Shown one piece after another: positions 1 to 6,981 of a stretch of 18,228 bases of DNA. The translations under genes and the position numbers were made by a program. How positions within the stretch are numbered: position 1 is the stretch's first letter; the number at the start of each line of letters is the position of its first letter. The stretch comes from JBMSHD01 sp049416425 (GTDB taxonomy: Bacteria > Pseudomonadota > Gammaproteobacteria > Francisellales > Francisellaceae), in NCBI GenBank assembly GCA_049416425.1, contig JBMSHD010000033.1, positions 1 through 18,228 on the forward strand. Direction: 5' to 3'. The notes below the pieces were generated by a model that saw only the letters and a program-made list of their open reading frames with translations, was not told the DNA's origin and searched no databases.

Positions 1-22
1 AAGCCCTTATGGTTGCTGACTT

Positions 23-211
23 CTAAGATTTCAACTTACCAACTTGGGTATAGGCATCTGAAAGTCCACTGATTTGCTCGGCCTGCATGTTTTCAGCGCG
101 CGCCTCCATCTCTCCTTTGATATCGACCAGACGCGATTTAAGATGGATCAGTTTCTCCTCATCGCTCATCTGAGAGTTATAGATATGCTCGACTTCTTGC
201 AACATATTCAT
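23..211 (-). CDS. Small charged helical protein, unknown function
   Basis: A 62-residue ORF with no family I recognise. It is rich in Glu, Lys, Gln and Met and poor in Pro, and looks almost wholly alpha-helical. It has no signal peptide or membrane segment, so a small soluble cytoplasmic protein, perhaps a short coiled coil, is the plain reading. It lies 62 nt downstream of pgsA on the same strand and could be the last gene of that unit. The ribosome-binding site is weak: the nearest GGA is about 11 nt before the ATG, and an in-frame ATG at codon 3 is an alternative start. The acidic, helix-favouring composition is protein-like, but no homologue is known to me, so it may still be a chance ORF. 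Confidence 0.5.
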   Translation of the reverse strand: MNMLQEVEHIYNSQMSDEEKLIHLKSRLVDIKGEMEARAENMQAEQISGLSDAYTQVGKLKS

Positions 212-273
212 AGGATAAATCCAAAATTTCCTGATGTAATCACAATGATAGAAGAAAAAGCGCTACTTTGCGA

Positions 274-840
274 CTAGGTTTTAACACCTTCTTTAACCGA
301 GCGATAGGCGGCTGAGAGATAAAGCCACATGGAATAAAACGTTAAAATCACGGCGACATACAGCAGGATAAAACCAAGAATCACCCATAAATCAGTAAGG
401 CTTTTAGGTTTTAATAATAGAATAAATATCGCCGCCATCTGACTTGCTGTTTTAATTTTACCGATAAATGAGACTTTAACCACGGAACGTTTGCCAAGCT
501 CTGCCATCCATTCTCTTAATGCCGAGACGATAATCTCACGGCAGATGATGGCAATCGCAGGAATAGCGACCCAGGAATAAGGATATAATGCCACCAGAAG
601 CACCAATGCCGTTGCCACCATAAGCTTATCGGCAACCGGATCAAGAAAAGCACCCAGACGAGTTGTTTGCTGAAAATAGCGTGCCCAGAATCCATCCAGC
701 CAATCCGTCAAGGCGGCAATAAGGAAGATAGTCGCACTGACACCGTGATGATGGGGAAACGGAATGTAGAATACCAGTATCAACACCGGAATGAGTAGCA
801 CTCTAAAGATTGTTAAAATGTTTGGCACTGTCCATATCAT
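274..840 (-). CDS. pgsA: CDP-diacylglycerol--glycerol-3-phosphate 3-phosphatidyltransferase
   Basis: Makes phosphatidylglycerol phosphate from CDP-diacylglycerol and sn-glycerol 3-phosphate, the committed step to phosphatidylglycerol and cardiolipin, in the inner membrane. The CDP-alcohol phosphatidyltransferase signature D-x2-DG-x2-AR-x8-G-x3-D-x3-D is complete at residues 46-71 (D46, D49, G50, A53, R54, G63, D67, D71); these Asp residues bind the metal and CDP group. The N-terminal stretch VPNILTIFRVLLIP is typical of PgsA. Several hydrophobic segments follow, and 188 residues is near the usual length of about 182. It lies 68 nt downstream of dut on the same strand. In many gammaproteobacteria pgsA adjoins uvrC, which is not seen here. 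Confidence is high because the signature is intact and the start is conserved. Confidence 0.95.
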   Translation of the reverse strand: MIWTVPNILTIFRVLLIPVLILVFYIPFPHHHGVSATIFLIAALTDWLDGFWARYFQQTTRLGAFLDPVADKLMVATALVLLVALYPYSWVAIPAIAIICREIIVSALREWMAELGKRSVVKVSFIGKIKTASQMAAIFILLLKPKSLTDLWVILGFILLYVAVILTFYSMWLYLSAAYRSVKEGVKT

Positions 841-908
841 TTTTTGTCTGCCTGCTGGCGAAATCGACTTAGAAGAAATACTAGCACTTCACGCTGCCAA
901 CGACAAGC

Positions 909-1367
909 CTAACTCGTACCAGTATGACCAAATCCGCCGACAAATCGCTGACTTTGATCAAAAAACCCATCAACTCGCTTGAAATTGACTTGCACCACAG
1001 GCACAAATATCAGTTGGGCAAAACGCATCAAAGGCTCGATCGTAATCGCCTCTTTTGAGCGATTAAAGCATGAAACCATCAGCTCTCCCTGGTAGTCGGA
1101 ATCGATAAGCCCAACACTGTTTCCAAGAATCAACCCTTTTTTATGCCCAAGTCCCGATCGTGGCAGAATCATCGCCGCCAGAGATGGATCAGCGATATGG
1201 ATAGCAAGCCCGGTTGGAATCAACTCACAGCCTCCGACCGCCAGCACTATCTCATGTTCTATACAAGCTCTAAGATCCACAGCTGCCGCCCCTGTCGTAC
1301 CATATTCCGGCATTTCATTTAACAATTGTGGACGCAGAAATTTCAACTCTATTACTGGATTACTCAT
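909..1367 (-). CDS. dut: dUTP diphosphatase (dUTPase)
   Basis: Hydrolyses dUTP to dUMP and pyrophosphate, keeping uracil out of DNA and supplying dUMP for thymidylate synthesis. It is a cytoplasmic homotrimer. All five trimeric-dUTPase motifs are visible: I, AAAVDLRA (27-34); II, PRSGLG (69-74); III, GLIDSDYQGEL (86-96), with catalytic D91; IV, RFAQLIF (115-121); and V, the glycine-rich C-terminal arm RFVGGFGHTGTS (141-152) that closes over the nucleotide. In motif V the usual RG is RF. The 152-residue length matches E. coli Dut (about 151). The ATG is 2 nt after the nfsA stop, so the two are very probably cotranscribed and translationally coupled. In E. coli dut neighbours dfp/coaBC, so this grouping is different. 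Confidence 0.97.
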   Translation of the reverse strand: MSNPVIELKFLRPQLLNEMPEYGTTGAAAVDLRACIEHEIVLAVGGCELIPTGLAIHIADPSLAAMILPRSGLGHKKGLILGNSVGLIDSDYQGELMVSCFNRSKEAITIEPLMRFAQLIFVPVVQVNFKRVDGFFDQSQRFVGGFGHTGTS

Positions 1368-1369
1368 GC

Positions 1370-2095
1370 TTATTTTACCGTCATAAAACCTTGTTTCTTT
1401 AAACAGTCCTGAATGAATGGGCGCGCCTCTTTAGCGAGTTTAGCGGCAATGTCATCAGACCAGTTGGTGCTATTTTTCCCATTGCTTCGTTTTGCATAAT
1501 ATGCGCGAACCTCTTGGTCATATTGTGCTAACTGTGTCATATCAAGCGCTTGATAATAATTATTATGTACCAAAATATCGTCGGGCAGGCGAGGTTTTAA
1601 TTGCGGGTCTTGCTCCGGGTAGCCCAGACAAAGACCAAACAGAGCAAATACCTGATCCGGCAATTTAAGCCGCTTTGCTATCTGATCCGGATTATTTCGC
1701 ATCGCACCGATAAAAACACCTCCAAGCCCCAGCGATTGTGCGGCTAATAAGGCATTTTGCCCCATGAGTCCTGCATCAATGGCACCTAAGAGTACCTGTT
1801 CGCTATAACCGAAATGTCCGTCTGGCACCAACGTTTTATGTTGATTGAAATCGATACAAAACACAAGAAATTCGGCCGCTTGAGCGATATAGCTCTGGTT
1901 GGCGCAAAGTGCCATAATATCGTCTCTCAAAGCAATATCAGTGATACGAATAATGCTGACACATTGCAAGAAACTTGAAGTTGCTGCACTTTTGCTTGCC
2001 TTGATAATAGTGGCAAAATCAGAGGCGCTAATTTTCTGATCGCTAAATTTCCGGATGGATCGATGCGCCATCATCAGATCACTCACCTCACTCAT
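1370..2095 (-). CDS. nfsA: Oxygen-insensitive NADPH nitroreductase, NfsA type
   Basis: An FMN-dependent cytoplasmic flavoenzyme that reduces nitroaromatics, quinones and similar acceptors by two electrons using NADPH. The match to E. coli NfsA runs through the whole protein at nearly the same length (241 versus 240). The N-terminal FMN phosphate-binding HRSIR lies at residues 11-15, followed by SSFLQC, the LGLGGVFIG segment with a following R-N-N, LFGLCLGYP and KPRLP, and a C-terminal PFIQD-x4-KQG. The stop is 2 nt before dut. The start shares an ATGA with the aminotransferase stop, so the three genes form one compact unit. No rimK, the E. coli partner, is present. Its role in the cell is probably nitro or quinone detoxification. 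Confidence 0.95.
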   Translation of the reverse strand: MSEVSDLMMAHRSIRKFSDQKISASDFATIIKASKSAATSSFLQCVSIIRITDIALRDDIMALCANQSYIAQAAEFLVFCIDFNQHKTLVPDGHFGYSEQVLLGAIDAGLMGQNALLAAQSLGLGGVFIGAMRNNPDQIAKRLKLPDQVFALFGLCLGYPEQDPQLKPRLPDDILVHNNYYQALDMTQLAQYDQEVRAYYAKRSNGKNSTNWSDDIAAKLAKEARPFIQDCLKKQGFMTVK

Positions 2096-3333
2096 AAGGC
2101 CTCCTTTGTGGCAATTTTAACGACAACAGCCAGAATCTCGGTCGCCAGTTTTAATTCTTCAACACTTGGCAGCGATGGTGCTATACGGATATTGCTATCG
2201 TTGGAATCTCGCCCATATGGATAGGTTGCACCGGCTTCAGTTAATTTAACGCCTGCCTTTGCCGCCATATCGATGACCTTTCTGGCAAGTCCTGCTTTGG
2301 TATTGAAACTGATGAAATAACCGCCATCTGGCAACCGCCAGGTGGCGTACTCACCATTTTGCCCCAGCTCGTCACGCAACACGCTATCGACAATATCGAA
2401 TTTTGGCTTTAAAATTTTCGCATGCTCACCCATATGCGCCATAAAATGCGCTTTATCCTTTAACAGCTTCAGATGTCTCAATTGATTGATCTTATCATAG
2501 CCTATGGTCTGAATTTTCATGTGCTTGAGATACCAGGCCAGATTCGCCTCATTAGCAGCAAGAATAGCGACACCGGCGCCGGCGTAAGTAATCTTAGACG
2601 TAGAGGCATACATAAAGACCCGATTGGCATGACCGGCACTCTCACAGGCGGCGAGGATATCCATGATTTCGAACGGCTTTGACATATCCAAATGATGCAC
2701 CGCATAGGCATTATCCCAAAAGAGCGTAAAATCAGCCGCGGCTGTCTTCATTGTGGCCAGGCGTCTGATCACCTCATTCGAATAAATCTCACCGGTAGGA
2801 TTGCTGTATTTCGGCACACACCACATGCCTTTGATCGCCGCATCTTCAGCAACCAGTTGCTCCACTCTATCCATATCTGGCCCATGCCCTGTCAACGGCA
2901 CGTTGATCATCTCGATACCCAATGATTCACAAATGCTGAAATGGCGATCATAGCCAGGAACCGGACATAAGAATTTTACCTTATCATGGCTTGACCAGAC
3001 GCGATCTTGTCCGGGAAGCGGAAACAGCATAGCTTTGATCAGCGTGTCATACATCAGATTCAGCGATGAATTACCCCCGATGACGATATTTTTGGCATCG
3101 ATTCCAAGCACTTCAGCCATCAGTGTCTTCATCTCCGGCAACCCGGATAACAATGGTGGTGGACTATAATTCCTGCAATCGTTATGAATAAGCACATCCT
3201 GATGCACCAGATTGGTCAATAGTGGATCCGATAGATCCAGCTGAGCGGCACAAGGTTTTCCTCGTGTCATATCAAGATTGAGTTTTTTATCAACAAAAGT
3301 CTGATAACGCTGTTTTAATTGCCCTAGAGACAT
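2092..3333 (-). CDS. PLP-dependent aminotransferase, aspartate aminotransferase subgroup Ic-like
   Basis: A fold-type I aminotransferase. The opening LDMTRGKP (20-27) followed by QLDLS is typical of the group represented by the Corynebacterium glutamicum aspartate aminotransferase (Pfam Aminotran_MocR / subgroup Ic), not E. coli AspC. Visible active-site elements are YSNPTGE (176-182) with N178 near the PLP O3', D207 and Y210 in the DNAY segment under the pyridine ring, the Schiff-base lysine K247 in ASTSKITYAG, and a C-terminal NIRIAPS whose arginine should hold the substrate alpha-carboxylate. Length 413 fits the family. The probable reaction is aspartate plus 2-oxoglutarate to oxaloacetate and glutamate, but substrate choice is inferred. 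It has a strong GAGGAG ribosome-binding site and heads the nfsA-dut unit. Confidence 0.88.
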   Translation of the reverse strand: MSLGQLKQRYQTFVDKKLNLDMTRGKPCAAQLDLSDPLLTNLVHQDVLIHNDCRNYSPPPLLSGLPEMKTLMAEVLGIDAKNIVIGGNSSLNLMYDTLIKAMLFPLPGQDRVWSSHDKVKFLCPVPGYDRHFSICESLGIEMINVPLTGHGPDMDRVEQLVAEDAAIKGMWCVPKYSNPTGEIYSNEVIRRLATMKTAAADFTLFWDNAYAVHHLDMSKPFEIMDILAACESAGHANRVFMYASTSKITYAGAGVAILAANEANLAWYLKHMKIQTIGYDKINQLRHLKLLKDKAHFMAHMGEHAKILKPKFDIVDSVLRDELGQNGEYATWRLPDGGYFISFNTKAGLARKVIDMAAKAGVKLTEAGATYPYGRDSNDSNIRIAPSLPSVEELKLATEILAVVVKIATKEAL

Positions 3334-3360
3334 AAAGCAAACTCCTCAAAGCGGTCGTGT

Positions 3361-3388
3361 GTGTTGATGACAATCTTACCATCAACAC
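3361..3388. other. 9-bp perfect hairpin between the RipA-like gene and the aminotransferase gene
   Basis: GTGTTGATG (3361-3369) pairs perfectly with CATCAACAC (3380-3388) across a 10-nt loop. On the minus strand, where both flanking genes lie, no T-run follows, so it is not a standard intrinsic terminator for the upstream gene. A short T-run (TCTTT) follows only on the plus strand, where no gene reads. It could be an operator, an mRNA-stabilising hairpin or a weak terminator. Confidence 0.4.
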
Positions 3389-3410
3389 TCTTTGCTGAGA
3401 AGTCTTTTAA

Positions 3411-3920
3411 TCAGCTCCAGATAGACAACAGGTAGATATAGATGCCAAGATATAAAAGAATAAAAACAAATGGCATCAAAGTCTCAATCCGCTTCAACGG
3501 TGTAAACGACCCTTTTTTCTCGGCAGCCTGTCGTTCAGCGGAATAAATGGGACTCGAGGGCAGACGCCTCTCCAGCGCACCGATAACCTGCTCTTTGATG
3601 TTGACGGTATGGCGATAAAACCGAACCACCCGCCACCAGGCATAACAAATCGACAGAAGTCCCAACAATGGAATGACTAACAGTCCCAAGGACAGCTCAC
3701 TGCTGGAGCGACTGATCCCCAATGCCATAATTCCAACGATGACAATATTGGCAATGAGAAAAAACAGATTGATCGAAACACGCCTGAAACTGGCACGATC
3801 GGCAAGCTCGACGTAAACCTTATACTGTTCAATCAGCATCTGATTGTATTGTTCATTGCTGAAATTCTCATTATCATCATTCCATAAGTTTTCAATACTC
3901 AAATTATCAAAGCGACTCAT
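3411..3920 (-). CDS. Small integral membrane protein, RipA-like
   Basis: A 169-residue protein with a soluble, acidic N-terminus and three hydrophobic segments at about 50-69, 76-96 and 147-168. The sequence EQYKVYVELADRASFRR (31-47) directly before the first membrane segment, followed by INLFFLIAN, strongly recalls the group named RipA-family octameric membrane proteins after Francisella tularensis RipA, a cytoplasmic membrane protein needed for intracellular growth. That link is from memory of the motif, not a search. The basic loop at 100-146 is probably cytoplasmic. It stands alone, with 77 nt to the aminotransferase and 147 nt from the stress protein, so it may have its own promoter. Biochemical function is unknown. 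Confidence 0.7.
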   Translation of the reverse strand: MSRFDNLSIENLWNDDNENFSNEQYNQMLIEQYKVYVELADRASFRRVSINLFFLIANIVIVGIMALGISRSSSELSLGLLVIPLLGLLSICYAWWRVVRFYRHTVNIKEQVIGALERRLPSSPIYSAERQAAEKKGSFTPLKRIETLMPFVFILLYLGIYIYLLSIWS

Positions 3921-4001
3921 GCAATCAATTACTCCATTGTGTTTGTTGTTTCAAACAGCATATCATCTTTGGGAAGCAGACGGCTATTCTCAGACATACC
4001 C

Positions 4002-4007
4002 ATTATA
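4002..4007 (-). promoter_or_regulatory. Candidate -10 box for the RipA-like gene
   Basis: The minus strand reads GTATAGTATAATGG, with TATAAT at 4007-4002, about 80 nt before the ATG at 3920. No good TTGACA-like -35 lies 16-18 nt upstream, so this rests on the -10 alone. A separate promoter is plausible because the gene sits in a gap of its own. Confidence 0.35.
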
Positions 4008-4067
4008 CTATACACTCTGCTGGGAAATTACCAGTCATGTAGAATTGATTGTTGATTTATTTAGGAA

Positions 4068-4925
4068 TTAACCTTTCAATTTCTTAACCAGAACATCCTG
4101 TTTGGCATGGTGCAACACCGCATTTGCCGTAGAACCCAGAAAGAATCGACCGATGGCACCGCGTTGATGACTGCCTATGATGATCAGTCCATAGTCAAAT
4201 TCATTAGCCGCCGAGGTGATTTCATCGGCGGCGGCTCCTGACAGATTATACTGATTGCCTGTAAACTGATATTTTTTAGCCCATTGACTCAATTTCTCCT
4301 TCGAGGCTTCATCAAGCTTAGTCTGAACTTCCGGCACAATGCCATAAATACCGGTAACAATGGTCGGATCACCAATCACCGTAATGGTTGAGACCTCGCT
4401 ATTGAACTTCACGGCCACCTCTTTTGCCAGCTCGGCGACCTCAACGCTATCATCCTCAAGATCCGTCGCCACTAGAATATGTTCATAACTAGCCACCTTG
4501 GCGGCTCCACGCTCATGCACGCGAACCGTCAATACATCACATGCTGACTTATGCAAAACACTGTTCGCCGTTGACCCTAGCAACAGATTTAATCCGTGTC
4601 TGGCATGGGAGCCAATCATAATAAGATCGTTGTGATTTTCTCTGGAAAAGCGAATGATTTCGCCGGCTGGCGCTCCTTCAAGAATATGATAATTTGCCTT
4701 TAATGTGGTAAAATGCGCCTTTATCTCATCGAGCTTCTCTTTGGCATTTTCCAGCAGCGCCTTTTGAAAATCCATCGCTGCCGGTACAAATTCAGCCGCA
4801 TTATCAATCACCGTGACGATATCCACCTCGGCGGCATATTTCCCCGCGAGAATTTCAGCCGAGCGAACAATGTGCTCATAATCCTCATAAATATTAATCG
4901 CAATCAAAATTTTCTTGTAACCCAT
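4068..4925 (-). CDS. Tandem universal stress protein (two UspA domains)
   Basis: Two Usp domains are fused head to tail: about residues 1-137 and 146-285. Each starts with a beta strand (KKILIAINI; EHILVATDL) and ends with the glycine-rich loop GSH-x9-GSTAN-x-VLH (105-125 and 251-272). In both loops the second glycine of the ATP-binding pattern G-x2-G-x9-G(S/T) is replaced (A108, Q254). ATP binding therefore cannot be assumed. The length, 285, is as expected for UspE-like tandem proteins. A stress or growth-arrest role in the cytoplasm is the family expectation; the exact function is unknown. The gene is divergent from cydA, and an FNR-type box lies about 100 bp upstream. This suggests oxygen-responsive expression, as known for several usp genes. 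The ribosome-binding site is AGGTCAGGA before the ATG. Confidence 0.93.
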   Translation of the reverse strand: MGYKKILIAINIYEDYEHIVRSAEILAGKYAAEVDIVTVIDNAAEFVPAAMDFQKALLENAKEKLDEIKAHFTTLKANYHILEGAPAGEIIRFSRENHNDLIMIGSHARHGLNLLLGSTANSVLHKSACDVLTVRVHERGAAKVASYEHILVATDLEDDSVEVAELAKEVAVKFNSEVSTITVIGDPTIVTGIYGIVPEVQTKLDEASKEKLSQWAKKYQFTGNQYNLSGAAADEITSAANEFDYGLIIIGSHQRGAIGRFFLGSTANAVLHHAKQDVLVKKLKG

Positions 4926-5021
4926 GATCCTGACCTTAAATTCAAAATTGATATTCCTTCATTAAGCTTTGAGTTTATCAGAGATAAATGAAAAAAAGCT
5001 AGCCTGACACGAAACAAATTA

Positions 5022-5035
5022 CTGATAAAAATCAA
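5022..5035. promoter_or_regulatory. FNR/Anr-type box 1
   Basis: CTGAT-AAAA-ATCAA matches the FNR consensus TTGAT-N4-ATCAA at 9 of 10 fixed positions. Its centre (5028.5) lies about 103 bp from the usp start codon and about 92 bp upstream of the start expected from the cyd TATAAT. Either promoter could use it. CRP-family sites are AT-rich and the region is AT-rich too, so chance contributes. Confidence 0.5.
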
Positions 5036-5108
5036 AAATCATGCGCAAAAAAAACCAATTAATTTATAAAATCCGCTTGTCAGGTTCTATTTTTCGTCTA
5101 ATTTTCTA

Positions 5109-5114
5109 TATAAT
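5109..5114 (+). promoter_or_regulatory. Candidate -10 box of the cydABX promoter
   Basis: A perfect TATAAT lies 95 nt before the cydA ATG. The sequence 17 nt upstream (TCTATT) is a poor -35. The better TTGTCA at 5077-5082 is 26 nt away, too far for a standard sigma-70 spacing. A weak core promoter that relies on a regulator would fit this pattern. Confidence 0.45.
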
Positions 5115-5148
5115 CGGCAAAAAAGAAAACCTGACTATGCAATGTTTG

Positions 5149-5162
5149 CTGATTTTAATCAA
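5149..5162. promoter_or_regulatory. FNR/Anr-type box 2
   Basis: CTGAT-TTTA-ATCAA has the same half-sites as box 1 and the same 9 of 10 match to the FNR consensus. If transcription starts about 7 nt after the TATAAT at 5109-5114, the box centre is near +35. That position would favour repression, as FNR does at E. coli cydAB. The half-sites identical to box 1, 127 bp apart centre to centre, make chance less likely. Confidence 0.55.
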
Positions 5163-5209
5163 ACTATTATTGTATTAGTCATCACGACACAGAAACAAGG
5201 AGAAGGTCT

Positions 5210-6967
5210 ATGCTACCATCGCTCATGTCGGTTGATTTTGCCCGTTGGCAATTTGGGCTGACGGCATCGTTCCATTTTCTGTTTGTTCCTCTGACGCTTG
5301 GGCTGACATGGGTATTATTTACCATGGAGCTTATGTACGTCAGAACGGGGAAACAGGTCTATAAAGACATGGTTAAATTCTGGGGTAAACTCTTGGGTAT
5401 CAACTTTGCCCTTGGCGTACTCACCGGGCTGACCATGGAGTTTGAGTTTGGCACCAACTGGGCTTATTTTTCACAATCTGTAGGAGATGTCTTCGGTACA
5501 CCTCTTGCTATTGAGGGGTTGGCGGCCTTCATGTTGGAATCAACCTTCGTTGGGCTGTTTTTCTTCGGCTGGGACAAACTCAGCAAGAAACAGCATCTGG
5601 CATCGACTTTCTGTCTTGCCATTGGATCAAGCTTCTCGGCGCTGTTAATTCTAGTGGCCAATGGCTTTATGCAGCATCCTGTCGGCGGTGAATTCGTCGC
5701 CTCAACCATGCGCATGCAAACAACCAATTTGGGAGATCTATTCTTAAACGATATGGGACAAGTCGGTTTCGCCCATGTGGTAACGGCAGGCTATACCACG
5801 GCCGCTATTTTTGTCATCGGCATCAGTGCTTATTATCTTATGAAGAAACGGGATATCGCCTTTGCCAAACGTTCGATGTCAGTTGGTATCGGTTTTGGCT
5901 TCGTTGCCTCGCTCATGGTTATCTATCTTGGTGATGCCAATGGTCTTGGCACATTCAAAACTCAACCCTTAAAACTCGCCTCCATTGAGGCGGAATGGGA
6001 AACTGAACAGCCTCCTGCTAATTTCAATCTCGTTGCCCTGCCTCAGCAAGAAGCGCAGAAAAACATTCTGACTTTACAGATTCCGAAGGTACTTGGCGTT
6101 CTGGTCACTCACAGCTTAGAGACTGAAATACCCGGCATTAAAACCATACTCTATGGCCAGCTAAATAAAGATGGCAGCCGCAATCCGGATATTGCCTACT
6201 ATGTCAACCGAGATTCTGGTTTCACCGCCGAGGTCTCACCTCAGGATATCGCTGCCAACCCTCAGACTTATAAAGCCGTTCCGGCCATGACTCAGATGAT
6301 ACATCGTGGCGCTTTGGCCTATGCCGATCTTTTAAAATGGCGTGAAGCCGGTCACCCTGGGGACAAGCCCGAAGGCAGACAATACCCCTATTACAACAAC
6401 CCGAACTACCGGGAATACATGGGCTATGGCAAACTGTTGGTTCAACCGGCTCACAACAAGTTTGCCAAGGTTGATGAACCGATGTCGAGCAAACTTTATC
6501 AGGCGGCCAAAGACAAACAACTCATCATCAAAACCGCCACCGATGCCGGTCCCGATGTTGCCAGTATCTTCTGGACATTCAGAGTGATGGTCGGCATTGG
6601 CTTTTTGATGTTTTTCATGATTGCCATCGGCTTGATTCTGCTGATTAAAAACACCTTGTGGCAGCATAGATGGTGGTTGTTTCTCATGATCTGCATCATC
6701 CCAGGCCCATTTATCGCTTCGATCTGTGGCTGGTTTGTTGCTGAGCATGGCAGGCAACCGTTTACGGTATATGGTCAGCTGCCAACCAGCTTAAGCTCTT
6801 CATCCTTGACTGGCGCCGATGTCGCCACATCATTGATCATATTCGTTGGTCTGGATTTGACATTATGGATCATCATGCTGTTTCTTATGGTCAAATATGC
6901 CCGTCTTGGACCAAGCTCTCTTGGCACTGGACGCTACCACTTTGAAAAGCTCAACAAAAACGGTTAA
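5210..6967 (+). CDS. cydA: Cytochrome bd ubiquinol oxidase subunit I
   Basis: Haem-bearing subunit of the high-affinity inner-membrane quinol oxidase, which oxidises quinol and reduces oxygen to water. Ligands and key residues are all present at expected places: H22 (E. coli H19, haem b595), H189 (H186, haem b558), M460 (M393, haem b558), E102 and E110 (E99, E107), the KLASIEAEWET segment at the Q-loop start (K255, E260), and GWFVAEHGRQPF with W508, E512 and R515. At 585 residues it is longer than E. coli CydA (522). Nearly all the excess, about 64 residues, lies between E260 and M460 in the quinol-binding Q-loop. The start has a good AAGGAG 7-8 nt upstream. It is followed after 14 nt by cydB. 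The assembly exporter cydDC is not in the window. Confidence 0.97.
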   Translation: MLPSLMSVDFARWQFGLTASFHFLFVPLTLGLTWVLFTMELMYVRTGKQVYKDMVKFWGKLLGINFALGVLTGLTMEFEFGTNWAYFSQSVGDVFGTPLAIEGLAAFMLESTFVGLFFFGWDKLSKKQHLASTFCLAIGSSFSALLILVANGFMQHPVGGEFVASTMRMQTTNLGDLFLNDMGQVGFAHVVTAGYTTAAIFVIGISAYYLMKKRDIAFAKRSMSVGIGFGFVASLMVIYLGDANGLGTFKTQPLKLASIEAEWETEQPPANFNLVALPQQEAQKNILTLQIPKVLGVLVTHSLETEIPGIKTILYGQLNKDGSRNPDIAYYVNRDSGFTAEVSPQDIAANPQTYKAVPAMTQMIHRGALAYADLLKWREAGHPGDKPEGRQYPYYNNPNYREYMGYGKLLVQPAHNKFAKVDEPMSSKLYQAAKDKQLIIKTATDAGPDVASIFWTFRVMVGIGFLMFFMIAIGLILLIKNTLWQHRWWLFLMICIIPGPFIASICGWFVAEHGRQPFTVYGQLPTSLSSSSLTGADVATSLIIFVGLDLTLWIIMLFLMVKYARLGPSSLGTGRYHFEKLNKNG

Positions 6968-6981
6968 GCGAGGAAATTACC

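Larger units (their letters stand above)
4926..5209. promoter_or_regulatory. Divergent control region between usp and cydABX
   Basis: This 284-bp AT-rich gap holds the control signals for both directions: a TATAAT at 5109-5114, two FNR-type boxes, and the hexamer CCTGAC or its complement four times (4929-4934, 5003-5008, 5079-5084, 5130-5135). The 4929 copy is part of the usp ribosome-binding site read on the other strand, so only the other three are unexplained. The 5079 and 5130 copies form an inverted repeat (GTCAGGTT at 5079-5086, AACCTGAC at 5128-5135) around the -10 box. TTTATC-AGA-GATAAA at 4974-4988 is another small palindrome. Confidence 0.55.

Noticed and set aside
250..300. Terminator after pgsA
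   Set aside because: On the minus strand a T-run follows AGCGC, but the best stem is only three base pairs, too weak to call.
3361..3388. Terminator for the RipA-like gene
   Set aside because: The hairpin is real, but on the minus strand it is followed by ACACACGACC, not a T-run, so I list it only as a hairpin.
6332..6757. 141-codon open frame antisense to cydA
   Set aside because: Lies wholly inside cydA, whose motifs are unmistakable. The antisense translation has no family features.
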